Assembly (NCBI RefSeq): GCF_000003605.2
Contig: NW_003156243.1
Coordinates: forward strand, 272,198 to 336,197
Direction of reading: 5' to 3'
DNA: 64,000 nt
From: Saccoglossus kowalevskii
Taxonomy: Eukaryota > Hemichordata > Enteropneusta > Harrimaniidae
Every line of letters begins with the position of its first letter. Position 1 is the first letter of the stretch. This document shows, one piece after another, positions 1-12,800 of this stretch. The translations under genes and the position numbers were made by a program. The notes below the pieces were generated by a model, which worked only from the letters and a program-made list of their open reading frames with translations, searched no databases and was not told the DNA's origin.

Positions 1-34
1 GTTTAACAAGTAAACCTCATTTCTGTGTTTGTAG

Positions 35-3000
35 TTTTTGTTCACTAGATGAAGAACCAGAAGAACGTCATCCCATGAACCAAACTATCCTGTACAATTT
101 TGGTGTTTTGGCTGACATATTTGATATTGTGGCTCAAGAGATTGATGTAAGATTAATGGTAAGTGAAAATGCTTCCTTGGTGGCTAGTAGTGTAACCATG
201 TGGCTCTATTTGCTCTAAGTAATGTTCAGTAGAAAAATCCTGTTGATTAGATAATAGTGGCATTCATGTTACAGATCTTGGCATGTTCCGAGAGTCTGGA
301 TTGGGTCGGCAAGTGCCAAAATGTGTGTGTGAACATATGCCAAAAAGAAATTCAATCTCGGTTCCAATAGAGAGTCGGGCATGAGATTTTGGTGTGATTT
401 TGGCACGAGCCAAGTAGAACCCAATGTGGCTGGTTCTAACCAACTGCTGTAATTCCTCTCCAAACACAAAAGACACGTTTTGAGATCCCGTTACATGAAT
501 GTAGCAAATATGTATTGTACCAGGTTTATCCAATTCCACGTGGTTTCCTTAACCTCAATTAATCCTGATCATCTGTTACTGTGATAAAATAATAATTCAT
601 GTTATGTTATTTTCAATGCATGTTTAATTTCAATGAGTCTTCATGTATGTATGTATGAGTAATGAAAACTTAGATACAAATGGTCACCATGATTTTGTTG
701 GGAACGAGAGCCACAAGACTTGTTTTCCATTCTCTCTCACCATCACATCTACTATTATACCATGGTTACAAAAAATTGAAGGTCAGTGGGCCTGATGAGA
801 AGATAACGTGAGAGAAAAGAAAACTTTGAGTGACAAAAAGTCTTGTTGCTCTCGCTCTCATAGAGAACCCATCAGTAATTTGTGTTCAAGATCTGTTAGT
901 GGAAATGGTGAACCCTTATAGGTGCAGATTAAGGTAGTGGCTTCCATTAAAATTCTAGATTATCAGATTTCATTAATTTATACAAAATGTGGTTTTAGTT
1001 GAGGCTATTGTTAATAAAACCTTGGTAAAAAATATTAGTGTCCAAATTAAATAATATTTTGAAAAAAAACTAGTTTTTAGTACAATGCTTTTTTCAGTAA
1101 AAATTAGGAATGGGAAATGATCTGGGTGTGATATTGGAAACTATATATACATGTACCTTTTAATACTAAAAGTGTTCTCAGAATAAAAAGAAATTGTGTT
1201 TATCGTGATTACATAATATACACATGAAGTGAGAAATAGGCAACACCTATCATGGATTTATAGTAGCTTCAAATAATAATTTGTAATTTAAATGCATTGA
1301 TTCTTCTTGAAATAATATAAATTAAGAAATATATAAAACATTTTTCATAGGGTAAAGTTTGTGATCAAGATTGGCTTTGACATTTTAGTGTACGAACTTG
1401 ACATTTCTTTTTTCAATAAACAGCAACAACTGAAGGGCACCAATAAACTAAAACATGTTCAGGTACGAGTAATTGTTAATACGGTATTGTGAGTGGTGTC
1501 TATAACCTGTGTTTTGTTTGTGTGGGCTAATTCTCACTCTAACTAAAATCTAAAGTCTTTGCTTTGTACGTGATATTGTTCATGCACATCTCTTGTTTGC
1601 ATTTTGATTGTTACTATCAATGAGCTGAACTCTCTGGACAGTGGACTATCTTTGCATGTCTGCACGGAAACCATTTAAACAACACAATTATTGAAAACTG
1701 ACAATAAATGTATTACTAAATTATAATACTTTGTGTTAATATTACAATATACATTGTACAAAGAAAATTGTTAAAAATTACTTAAAAGTTAATGTATCTA
1801 CAATTTTGATAAATGTACATAGTTTCTGTATATTTGTTTTCAAAGTAGGTAGCAAAAATAACATACCCCAGTAATACATGGCTGGCCAATACGAGCTAGC
1901 CTACTGTCAACTCTTCAAATGAATAATACAGTGCTTATCAGCATGATATGACAATGAGTCTTAACACATCTCCTACTGAGCCCATCTGTGGAGGCTTTCA
2001 GGAAGTGGGGTGGGAGGTGTACATCTCTGCTTCTTCACAATGTGACTATTACAAAACATTTGTAATTGTATGTTAACGCACTGAAATGTGCACCCTTTGT
2101 CTCCCACTTCTTTGACCTTTATCAGTGATTACGTAACTTTACTTTAGATCATTTCCTGGTTTGTGCTATTTTAGTCAGTATCCCATAAACCATCTTGTGT
2201 TTACATTTTGCCATCTTAGCCAGTCATTACAGTTTGCTTCATCATTTTGTATTTTTTTCCCTCTGTACTTATTTTATGTCTTATTTATTTATCAATAAAT
2301 ACAGCTGGGGGGGGGGGGGTTGTCACACAGGGAATCCATACTCTGTTTGGGCAACATGTCGCACTTGTCCTGAGATGATTTGGAAGTTACGACTCGCTGC
2401 AGGACATAGGCCTCAATGACGCCTACACATGGAGTCCCCTTAGATGGCGCCCTCACTCAAGTACCACATCGTTCTTGCCATGATGGTGGTCAAAGGCGAC
2501 CGATATCATGGAATAGACGGCTAAGCCGCTTGCATGCCGAGGCTCTTGATCCCCCCTACTTTTCTCGCATATCAATCTCTTGTGTCATTTCTAGTGTGTT
2601 AACACTTGTAAACAATGCAGTAACACACTGTAATAAAATAGTCGAGAATGAATTTTTCTGGGTTGAATTACATTTCCTAAAATTGCCTAATAATGAGAGA
2701 ATTGGAAACATATTAAGAGAGAAATATAAGATCATAGCTGTGACAGAAGTGTCTATGGTTAAAAAAAACCATATTTTAATTATTCATAATACAATGATTG
2801 GTTCATGTATTTAGCAATTAGCAAGTGCAAGCACAAAGACTTAAATACATGGTAAATTTTGCCAAGTATATAAAAACACTTGCAGTCCAATTGTGAAGCA
2901 CAACTTGATTATTTCTGTGACTACTGCAGCTACTAAACTATTTCTTTCACATTGACTTCAAATTTAAAGTGTGACGCGGAACTGGCACCAGGAAGGGTTT

Positions 3001-6000
3001 TGGTATGTATGCTGACTGCCTGTGTATGTCCTTTACTTTTGCAGTTGTATCATGATGATGATAATGCTAACTTTTATAATATTGTACATGTTATAACATT
3101 CTAAGTTTAGTGATATCTTTAATTTTGTAAATTTGAAGATTTATACGTTCTATTAGTAGTGTTGGCAAAAATGTTAATCATTCGGTATACATTGAATGAA
3201 TGCTTATTTTGGTTTAATGTGACTTTCTATTGGGGAAAAGCTTCTAATAGCAGCTAATAAATTATTTCAAACACAAAATTGAAGTACTTCTACTTTTATA
3301 TTGCTATTTTCTAGCAGCATTATAACTACCAGTACATATATAGAATAGAATAGAATGGAATAGAATAGAATAATGCTTCATATATGCCTCCCTTGCTTTA
3401 GTCTTGCAGGCATTTGATTAATTGCTCTCGCAAATTGTATGTTGTGCCCTCGGTGCTAGTGGTCTATGGTGCTTTTGTTTTTATATGAGCCCTTACATTG
3501 TTAAGACAAAGTTAGACAAATATATGCGATAACTTTAATTTTGTAAATTTGAAAATTTATATGCTCTATTAGTACAATGTAGTGTTTGTGCTTTAATGGC
3601 CAAAATTTTATTCATCCGGTTTACATTGAATGCTTATTTTGGTTTAATGTGACTTTCTATTGGAGACAAGCTTCTAATAGCAGCTAATAAAATATTTCAA
3701 ACACAAAATTGAAGTACTTCTACTTTTATATTGCTATTTTCTAGCAGCATTATTACTACCAGTACATAAATGCTTCCCTTGCTGTAGTCTTAATTGCAGG
3801 CATTGATTTCCTTAATTGCTCCTACAAATTGTGTGTTGTGCCCTCGGTGCTAGTGGTCTATGGTGCTTTTGTTTTTATATGAGCCCTTACTTAGTTAGAC
3901 AAACATATATGCGTATTGAATGTCTTTCCATTTCTAGAGCAATAAATAGAATTGTAAATGTCTTTGTCTTATCTGTTTCCTTTTTTGTTATATATGTCTA
4001 CTTCAAAAACTAGAAATGCATAGATCATTTAAAAATGTTGTATTAGAGTTCTTTATCTAAAACATTAATAATATTGAATTTAGTATAAATATCCATTATA
4101 AAGACTGCTAGGAAACAACATACATACATACTGAGATGAACATTGAATTTCTCTTCTTACTCTGTTGCCAGCAATTTGCTGATGTTAGGAAGTATATTTA
4201 TCAATATATACTTGCTATACTGAGATCTTACCAAGTTGATTTAATTATTAAAAACAAACATGGCATACAGTTTGAGTACCAGATTCAAAACTTCATACCT
4301 ATTCACTGACTGGTAAAAAGCATTTTTGTTAATGAATGTGGGAGTAGTTTTGAATCTCACTTCTGACATTGTAATTTTTTTTTCTTTTTTCCAAAAAAAC
4401 AAGTTATGCTTGAACAATGTATTTATTTAATTATTTTCACTAAATTTTCATTTATGATTAATACTAGTATATGCATATATGCTTAAGTTTCCCCATGTCT
4501 AATGTAAGTAAATTATTTATTGCTTGTAAAGAAAGCCAGACAAGGTTCAGAATAAACTGTAATATTATATATACTTTATCTGTAGTCTCAAGGCAAATCA
4601 AAAGTAGCTGTAAGTTATAGTAGAAGTATTCCACCATTTATTGTATCATTTTGATATTCTCCTGAAAGCACAATCAAGCCTATTGTTTTTTTAAATCCCC
4701 TAAAAGTTACTAGTTTCACATAAGATTTCATTTTTTATTTTTAAAAATTAACTAATAAATTTCGAGGCACACTTTTTCATCACTTTTATCAAAGAAGTTG
4801 TTGATCACATTCTGCTTATAGCTTCACCCATCTTGTAAGTGATGGAATTTGATATCACATCGCTGCTATCTTTTAAAGTCACATCCATGTTTTAAATGTA
4901 ATGGTACATAATACAAAGGAAATCATTGTGCAATTTCAGTTTTGAGTTTTAGTCTTCATTTGTTTGTTTTCCACATTATTCTGTATGTTTTCATTCTACA
5001 TGTGTCTTGTAGCACCAATGTGTGTTGTGCTGTTGTTGTTGCATGTTCTTAAGAATTGTTTGTCTCTCTTTATTATTCAGCTTGGTTTTTGACTAATGCT
5101 TGTCTGCTGGTTTCAATTCAACATTCATAAATTTACCCTAAAACTGGTATTTCTTTTGAGGTATTCAAAACATATTTTACTCACTGTACATGTGCGATGG
5201 GACGAGAAGGAACAAGAGAGTTTTCCATCCTATCAGGAAATCATGACAGTACATGCAGTTAATAATATTAAACTTTCCTGTTTTAATAATTAATTGTTTA
5301 TCCCACCAGGAACAATATTCTGGGTTACAAGCAATCTTCAAGAAGTGTTTCGCATTCCTTCAAGTTATGGCAAGGTAATTTAGGGTAGTTATTTATCAAG
5401 ACTGTATATATATGGCTATTGTGAGTATAGTGACCTCTAAGCTGATATGTGTCACTGATGCAGTTACCGTAGTTAAGTTTATTCCTGGATGCATCATTGA
5501 CACAATGGATAATATTAGGAAACACAAATTCCAAATATGGAGTGATTATGCACATAAGCGTCCTCTAATAATAAAAACAAACATGGCTGCCCCCAGGGTT
5601 TGACCGGACTCCACACAAAGAAGTTCGCTGATTCTGCTCCAAGCATTTTGGATTTTGGTATTCCCATGATGTATCCTTAGAAGGAAAAGATGTATAATAA
5701 TAAGGTTATTATTAGGATACTGGAAACTATGCATTCAGACAGTACATGGTCACATCAACCTCTGCTGCGTGTCAATCAATACTTCTGCTGTACTGTCTTC
5801 GCGCATACTTTCCAGTATCGTAATAACCTCATAGTAATTTGAGATATGGTAAAATGAATTCACATTAAATTAAATAAACAAGTGTAAAAACAAAAAATGA
5901 AATCAGATGCCACATTGATTACATTCACATGTTGTTCCTAGACTGCATTTTTCACTGAATTACTGTATGTATCAACTTGATACTTGTCTCTGACCTGCCT

Positions 6001-6815
6001 AGTTACAGTGGACAAGTTAAAATCTGTACTGAGTGCATTTTTATTTTTATGTTATACACAGGGGAAATGAAATCGTACAAAAGAGATTGTATGACAGATT
6101 AGATGTTCTACTCGATGTCAAAGGTGCTGAAGCTGAAATGGCAAAGGCTCTTACAGAGGTCAGGAAACATGTCCAACTCCATACTCAGAATCATTTGTTT
6201 ACAGATTTATTCATTTTAGGTCAAAAAAAACAAAAACATTTTGCTTCTCATTATTGCGCATGTCATTTTAAAACACATTTTTTTCTTGATTTTGTGTACT
6301 GGTATAAAGTATGCCTCATACAATTATGGTAGAATTGGAAAATGTGTTGTTTTCTGTTTCAGAGGATATTTTGTTTCTCCAAATCAACTTTAAATGCATG
6401 TTTTTAAAAAAATCATTTAATAATTGTTAAACAATGAACTTGTATCTTGTTGTGGTATTAAATCTAAAAAACCTTTTTTTCTTAGCCAAAAGGCAGAAAT
6501 AAGGGTTAGATAAGATGCTTGTTGTTACTTGCATATTTTAAGATAGTGGTAGTTTATTACAAAAAATATGTTTTATTATTATAATCACATAAACATCTGT
6601 TGCAAGAAATAATTTATTTTTATAAATCATATTTAACAATACCAAAAATAAATAAATAATGGTTTGTTTGTGTGTTTTTATTTAAGGTATTTACAGGTAA
6701 TAAGACGACATGCTTAAAAATCAGAATGCATCAAGTCCAGAAAGTAATGCATCTTGTATCACAACATTTAAATGAAGTGCCAGAGTTTCTTGAGTTGCTC
6801 AATGCTATTGTAAAG
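35..6815 (+). CDS. Gene A exons 1-4: central RIH/armadillo region, first part
   Basis: Exon 1 (35-158) begins with the last base of a split codon and encodes SLDEEPEERHPMNQTILYNF onward; exon 2 (5310-5374) and exon 3 (6062-6158) encode GNEIVQKRLYDRLDVLLDVK; exon 4 (6687-6815, 43 codons) begins VFTGNKTTC. These align with IP3R segments of the type GNQQNQALLHKHINLFL and the following helices of the middle armadillo repeat. Exon 1 has two in-frame donors, gtaaga at 147 and gtaagt at 159; the latter is stronger. Gene B has the same four exons (61307-59861). Intron 1 is about 5.15 kb and repeat-rich. I am sure of exons 2-4 and slightly less sure of the 3' end of exon 1. Confidence 0.88.
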
Positions 6816-9800
6816 GTATGTTATTATTACCATTTCAATTATAGAGCTAAATTTCATACCAAAGTCATTGTCACTCCCCTGCCTTAGCCTTTTCACCACC
6901 AGTTCCTTCTTTTCATCACACATTCACAAAATAGTCCCGCCCATAGTCTGCACTTTCCATCAAAAGATTTAGACAAAAATAGAAATTTTTTTTAGTAAAA
7001 ACTGAAAATTGACTCACATTTATCTGTTGGCTCTAAAATTAGGGATAATTCATAGAAATATTGAAGAAAATAAGAAAAAAGTGCAGAAAAATTAGGACAA
7101 GAAAATCTGGTAGTGAAAAGATTAGAAGGTTTGAGCTGAATTGAAGATTATGTCGTGTTCATCATATTTTCGTTGTTATTGGTCCATGCCATCAGGCAGA
7201 CCAAAAATAAAAAATGAAAATCGGGTCACTGGACAATTTTTTGAGATGTGTTTGCACAGTGAAAATGTTTTTTTGTTGTTATTTCAGGCTATAATCTCTC
7301 TAAATTATTATTACAAGCAGGAAAAAGATGTATATAAATAATAAGCTCATCACAAGTATACCGCAAACTATGCACTAAAGCTGTACGTTTTACATCAACT
7401 TCCGCTATGTGTCAATCAAGACGATCACCATTCAGCCTGCATGCATACAACTGTACTTGGCGGTATTTTTTTGATAACCTCCCACATACAAAATTTGAAT
7501 TTAGCTTGATTTTCTCTGACACAAAAAAATAGTGCACATTTGTCCTTCGCAAAAATTAAAGAAGAGGGACCTTTATTTCTGTGCAATGCTCTCAAGTGAT
7601 ATAAGGAAGAAATGTGTTAACTCCATATTGGATTATGGGATCGAAAATTTAACTATAGAGGGCTTTTCAACATCTCTTTGCAAAATTCAATATGATAGTG
7701 TTTAAATGTTTTGAATACTTTAAAAATGACTTAATTATTCACTGAATTTTAATGTTGCTATTTTTCCCTGATGAAAATGTTAAATTAAATGCATGTGAAC
7801 ATGTAAAATTACAATGGAACTTTAAAATCTAGTGTATATGATAAAAATATCAGAATGGTACAATCAAATATGAGTAAAAATTAAAGCTTTTACAGTAACT
7901 GCAACCCACCTTTAATTTTCCTTGAGAAAAATGTTCTAACATCATGAGACAAGATAAAAACATGAAATTCTGTTGAAGTGTACTTTTCACGGAGTTCCAT
8001 GAGTCACAATCACTTCTGCAAAATTGTATCATCTTATATTGAAAACAATTGTGGTACTAGTATTTGCTTGTTTGTTGTGGTAACATGCATTTATTGCTTG
8101 CTAAGATTATTGTTATTGTAGAGATTTACACTTCCACTGATTGTTATTGTGTTTTGATTTACAGGTTGAAGAACTGAACCTTCCAATCAAACGTAATCAA
8201 TCCTACGTGATGAAATTCTTTATGCAGTACAGACCAGAAGTTGCATATATCATAGATCAAACACCAGAAGAAAGGTATGTATATTACAAATATAATTATT
8301 GTAATATTATTACAATTTGGTTCATGTGTGTTTGCTTGATATTGTTCGTGATAGCAACAAAAATCACTGTTGATAATGTTCATGTTGCAGAGAAAAAGTA
8401 CTACTTTCTGATGAAAGCAACCCAGATTTGATATACATGTCGGCATTAGTGGATGTATTAGCAACATGTGCAGAGGTAAGTAAAATAAAAAAAAATGTAA
8501 TAATATTTTAAAGTAAATGATGCACTATTAGTCAATTTTATGGCATAGAATGACAACCTTTTAGTTACTGGTGAAATACATATGACTGTAAGACTATTAA
8601 TCTAACAACTGTTTTCTATGTTTTAGGGTGAGAATAGATTCATTGAGTCTATCTGTCAAACGATCTTTTCATTGGATGAGTTGCTATCTATATTGTCCAA
8701 TCCTAATATCAGCAATAAGATTAAGAAACCATTTGCTCGGTTCACCTTGTGGGTGTACTTGAATACAGCTGGTGGGATGGTTGATAGCGGTGCTGAAGAT
8801 ATGCCCCATGATAAGTAAGTATTAACAATTTGAAATAGTTATTTGAAAATAATAATAACAATTTATCATACACCTTGTATTGCCCGGCCATGTAACGCTA
8901 CGAGAAGTGTGCCCTCGCATCAGGGCAATAATTTCTCGTATCACGCCCGGCCCAGTGTGCCCGCCTTTCATCAATCAAAACTGAACACATCCTTCTAAAT
9001 TACGTTGTGTGTTTGAGGTAACGGCATCGTAAAATTGTATACATCTATGAGGTATATGATAAAACTTTCATGGTCTGGATACGGCTTTTGCTGCCCTCGG
9101 TTGTATGGCTTACATGTATGTGCCCTCGCAAACTCGGGCGATCTCACTGCATAACCTTGGGTTGCAAAAGCTGTATCCAGTCCATAAGGCCAGACTTTTT
9201 TTATTCCTTGTTTCTCGAGTTTTTATAAGGCTATTTTTTTGAATTCTTTTTTTCCATTAGATTTGTGTGATTCTCAAAGAATTGTAAGTGAGATCATTGA
9301 TCAGAGAGAAGAAATGAAATTAAATTTTATGTATAAGCTTGTTTCTCATCTGCGCGAGACTTCAAACCTTTGATCATGATACTCCCATGAAAATGCAACT
9401 TGGATTTGTTATGCGACGGGCAGAAAAAAAATGAAGATAAAAAGTTTTTTTAAGCAATTTTTTGCACTTACAAGTCGACAGGCGCGAGAAATTACGCTGA
9501 AATGAAATTTTATTTTTATTTCATTTTCGGCTCCTGTTCGTTCAGCGAGTTCGCGAAACAAGGGATAATAAAAATCTGGCCTAAAGAATAATATTCCCCA
9601 TCTTAGTTTTTGTACAGTTGTCCTACTCCACATTGCATACTTGCAACAGACATTCTGTCCTCAATTGTATCACTAGTTGCACTGTTATTTATGTTATGAT
9701 TTGATCAACTCTTCATATTTTTTTTGTAGGCGTTTTTGGGGAATAATGGAAAATATGACTAAAGAATTTGAGAGCCTCATTGAGTATATGAGCAATAATA

Positions 9801-12800
9801 AAAGCAAAGTAAAACAACAATTGAAGAAGGCACCAGCCAAGGTAGATCCAACAGAAGATGGCAAAAATCATGCTACATTGCATTATATATTTGATGGAAT
9901 GTTGCCCATGATTCAGGTGAGAAGATTATTACAATTATTTTGGATCACATTTAATTTATTCAATCAATATTAACACTGCGTAATAAATTATGAATAAACA
10001 CACAAATCAGAACTGTTTATGCATGACAGGTGTAATTTCAAAATATGTTTTGACAAGTATAAAGTGAACTTTGATTTTACCTGTAAATATGAATGATTTA
10101 ACAATTCACTTCATCATAACTGAAGAATTATGTTATTTTTTATTTTCCCAGGTGTTCTTTATGCAGTTTTATAGAATTGATAAAGAACAATACCCTGACG
10201 AACCAGATAAAGTTGATAAACTTGCGACAACTGTGCTGGTATGTATGTCACAGTCAATACTATATACATAATAAGACTTTTAGTGCAATAATGTGCTGAC
10301 CTGTATCGATAATTTTCTGAGATCTGACTCATCTGTTGTCATTTCAGTATTTTTGTTCCTTCTTTTTCACTGAGAAATATTGTGATTTCATCTCAAAAAG
10401 CACCTTGAAACAGGTGCAGAATGTACCTGAAAACACAATACATGAAATTACAAGTAATATTCCCCGGATTTCCCAATTTCACTTAGAAAGCTGGGAGCCT
10501 GATTGTAAAAATAAGGCTTAGAGGGAATGCTGATTTGATATGATGTTTAAAGGGTGGTGGTTATCGTAAAATTTAAATTTCATGTAAACAAAAAATGTAT
10601 TTTACACACTTTGTGTATGAGTCCCATAAAGACAAGGATGCAGCAAGAAGACCACCATCCTGTAATGTGTTCTCATTTTAACTGTCATTAATGATCATGA
10701 TTCACCATCAAATCCAAATTCATTTCGATTTGAAGGTCAATGAAACTTTCCTTCAACACAATGCTGCATCAGATATTAAAACACCATTGATGATAGTCAT
10801 GCAGCTACTGATTAGTTATTATATTAAATTATATCATTCCTTTTACTTTAAATTATGATTTATTCTTTTTGTAGAATTTTGTAAAGGTTGCTGGTGAGTT
10901 GTTATCTAATATGACACATATGAAAACAATGGTGTCTGCAAGTACTGCTTTGTTAACTGCATCAACTCTGGATATCAAGGTAGGTGATTTCTTCAATGTA
11001 ATCAATGTATTGCGTATTCGAATCTGGTAATTGTGAGAAAGTTAATCGTAACTTGTAATTGTGGTTAAAAATGTCTTGTCGGCAAAATATAATGTTTTCT
11101 CTTTGGCATGTGAAATTATATACATAATATAATAAATGTGAAAGTTATGGTACATTTTTTGTATTTGCAAAATCTCGACATCAAATTTATTTGCCGATAG
11201 CAACATCACTGAACAGTTTCATAGATTCAGTTGTGATTGAGTTTTCAGCATCTTAAGGTGTCATCAAGTCACAGAATCTCATGTGGGTTTCTATATTTGA
11301 CGGCCTAAGATAGGCTAATACACAAAATCATTATTTGATGTGAAGCATTTTCTGTTACAATTAGTCTGATATGCACACCAGACTTTTGGGTTTCTCTCTG
11401 TATAGCCATTAGGGGCCTTCCTTTTGAATTTATAGAACGATTATTTTACTTGTGATTTCACTGCATCTGAGAAAACTTCAACATTATATACTTCCTACTA
11501 TTAAAGGTTGTAGTTGTATTTAGCTCACACCTGTAGCATGTCAGCTTTCAATCAGTATACTAGCTGTAACTCACAAATGCAGTAAATTTTAGACTTCATT
11601 TTTTGCGCCAATATACTTTTATTAAATATCACGCTGTGTTGAATAGTGATACATGTATTCATGTAGATTTGATTCAACAATTTGGGAAATGTGCCATTCT
11701 TTCCCCTTAAATCTACTTCTCATAGTGACACTATGAATGTCACAATTAATACACCACATGCAACTATCATTAGTCTCAATCTCAATATGCAAGATACAAC
11801 ATTTTTTCATGAAATTTGCCTGATAATCCAAATTTTTTAATTGCATTTCTGTACCTTCAGAGCAAGTTTAGTTAATTTTTTTTCATTTTACCTATTCCTA
11901 GTCAGTGTTATTTACATTTTCATCACTGTTTTTCTATCACACAATATGATATACCCCATAATATTTCATGGAAGTTTTTTTTCTCAGTTACCTCTTTCTT
12001 CCGCATTTTAGCACTGAGATATTTTTCCGATCAAATCTTTTTAACCTGTTCTTTGCACTGTCTTAACCAACATCTTTTTTTTGACTGCGTAACCTAATCC
12101 TGTGACAGTTTGAGGTAACTTGTATAAAAACAATGTTTGTCTCAATAACAAACTTTGATATACATGTCGGCATTAGTCGGCATTCATTTATCTTTTAATT
12201 GTATTGCTTCTTTGTATTCTATTGAAAGTGGTTATCAATAGTTTTCTATTAATCACTTATTACTAATTAAACAACTAAATATCACTTTTTCTTCACTTTC
12301 TATCAATTATCATTAACCATGATGCATTGCAATTTGTGTTTCTCATCATCGCACATTTCAGTTTGAAACCAGTCTTTCTTCATAATTTTATATACCAGTG
12401 AAGTGTACCACATACTGTATAATGGAGGGAATATCTATTGTGTATTCTGAGTTCATGTATTTCTGTTTCAAAAGATGCTTTTAAAAATTCAAATCATGTT
12501 ATGCCTGAATTTGAACTGAGAAGAAACAAATGTCATAGCGACGTAGTATTTTTTGCAATTTTCCAGACACAATAATGTGGTATACGCATTTGAAGATGGT
12601 TAATTTTGATGAAGTGAAAAAGGTATCTCATCACAATATTCCCCTCTCCAAAGATTGGCATTTTGACATTGTGCTATAAAAATTGAATTTCCAGTTCAAA
12701 TTCAAATCATTCAATTTTTTCGACAGAGTTTGATTCTGTTTTTTTCACATAATATATAAGATCTTGCAGTGGTCAGAAAATCATCTATTGAGATAGATAT

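Noticed and set aside
2195-2814. Two overlapping open frames on the + strand
   Set aside because: They run through a poly(G) tract and a GC-rich repeat piece in intron 1, have no homologous features and no gene B counterpart.
10336-10521. 61-codon open frame after an AG in the intron following gene A exon 9
   Set aside because: No matching donor in phase, no similarity to IP3R, and exon 9 joins exon 10 cleanly in frame.
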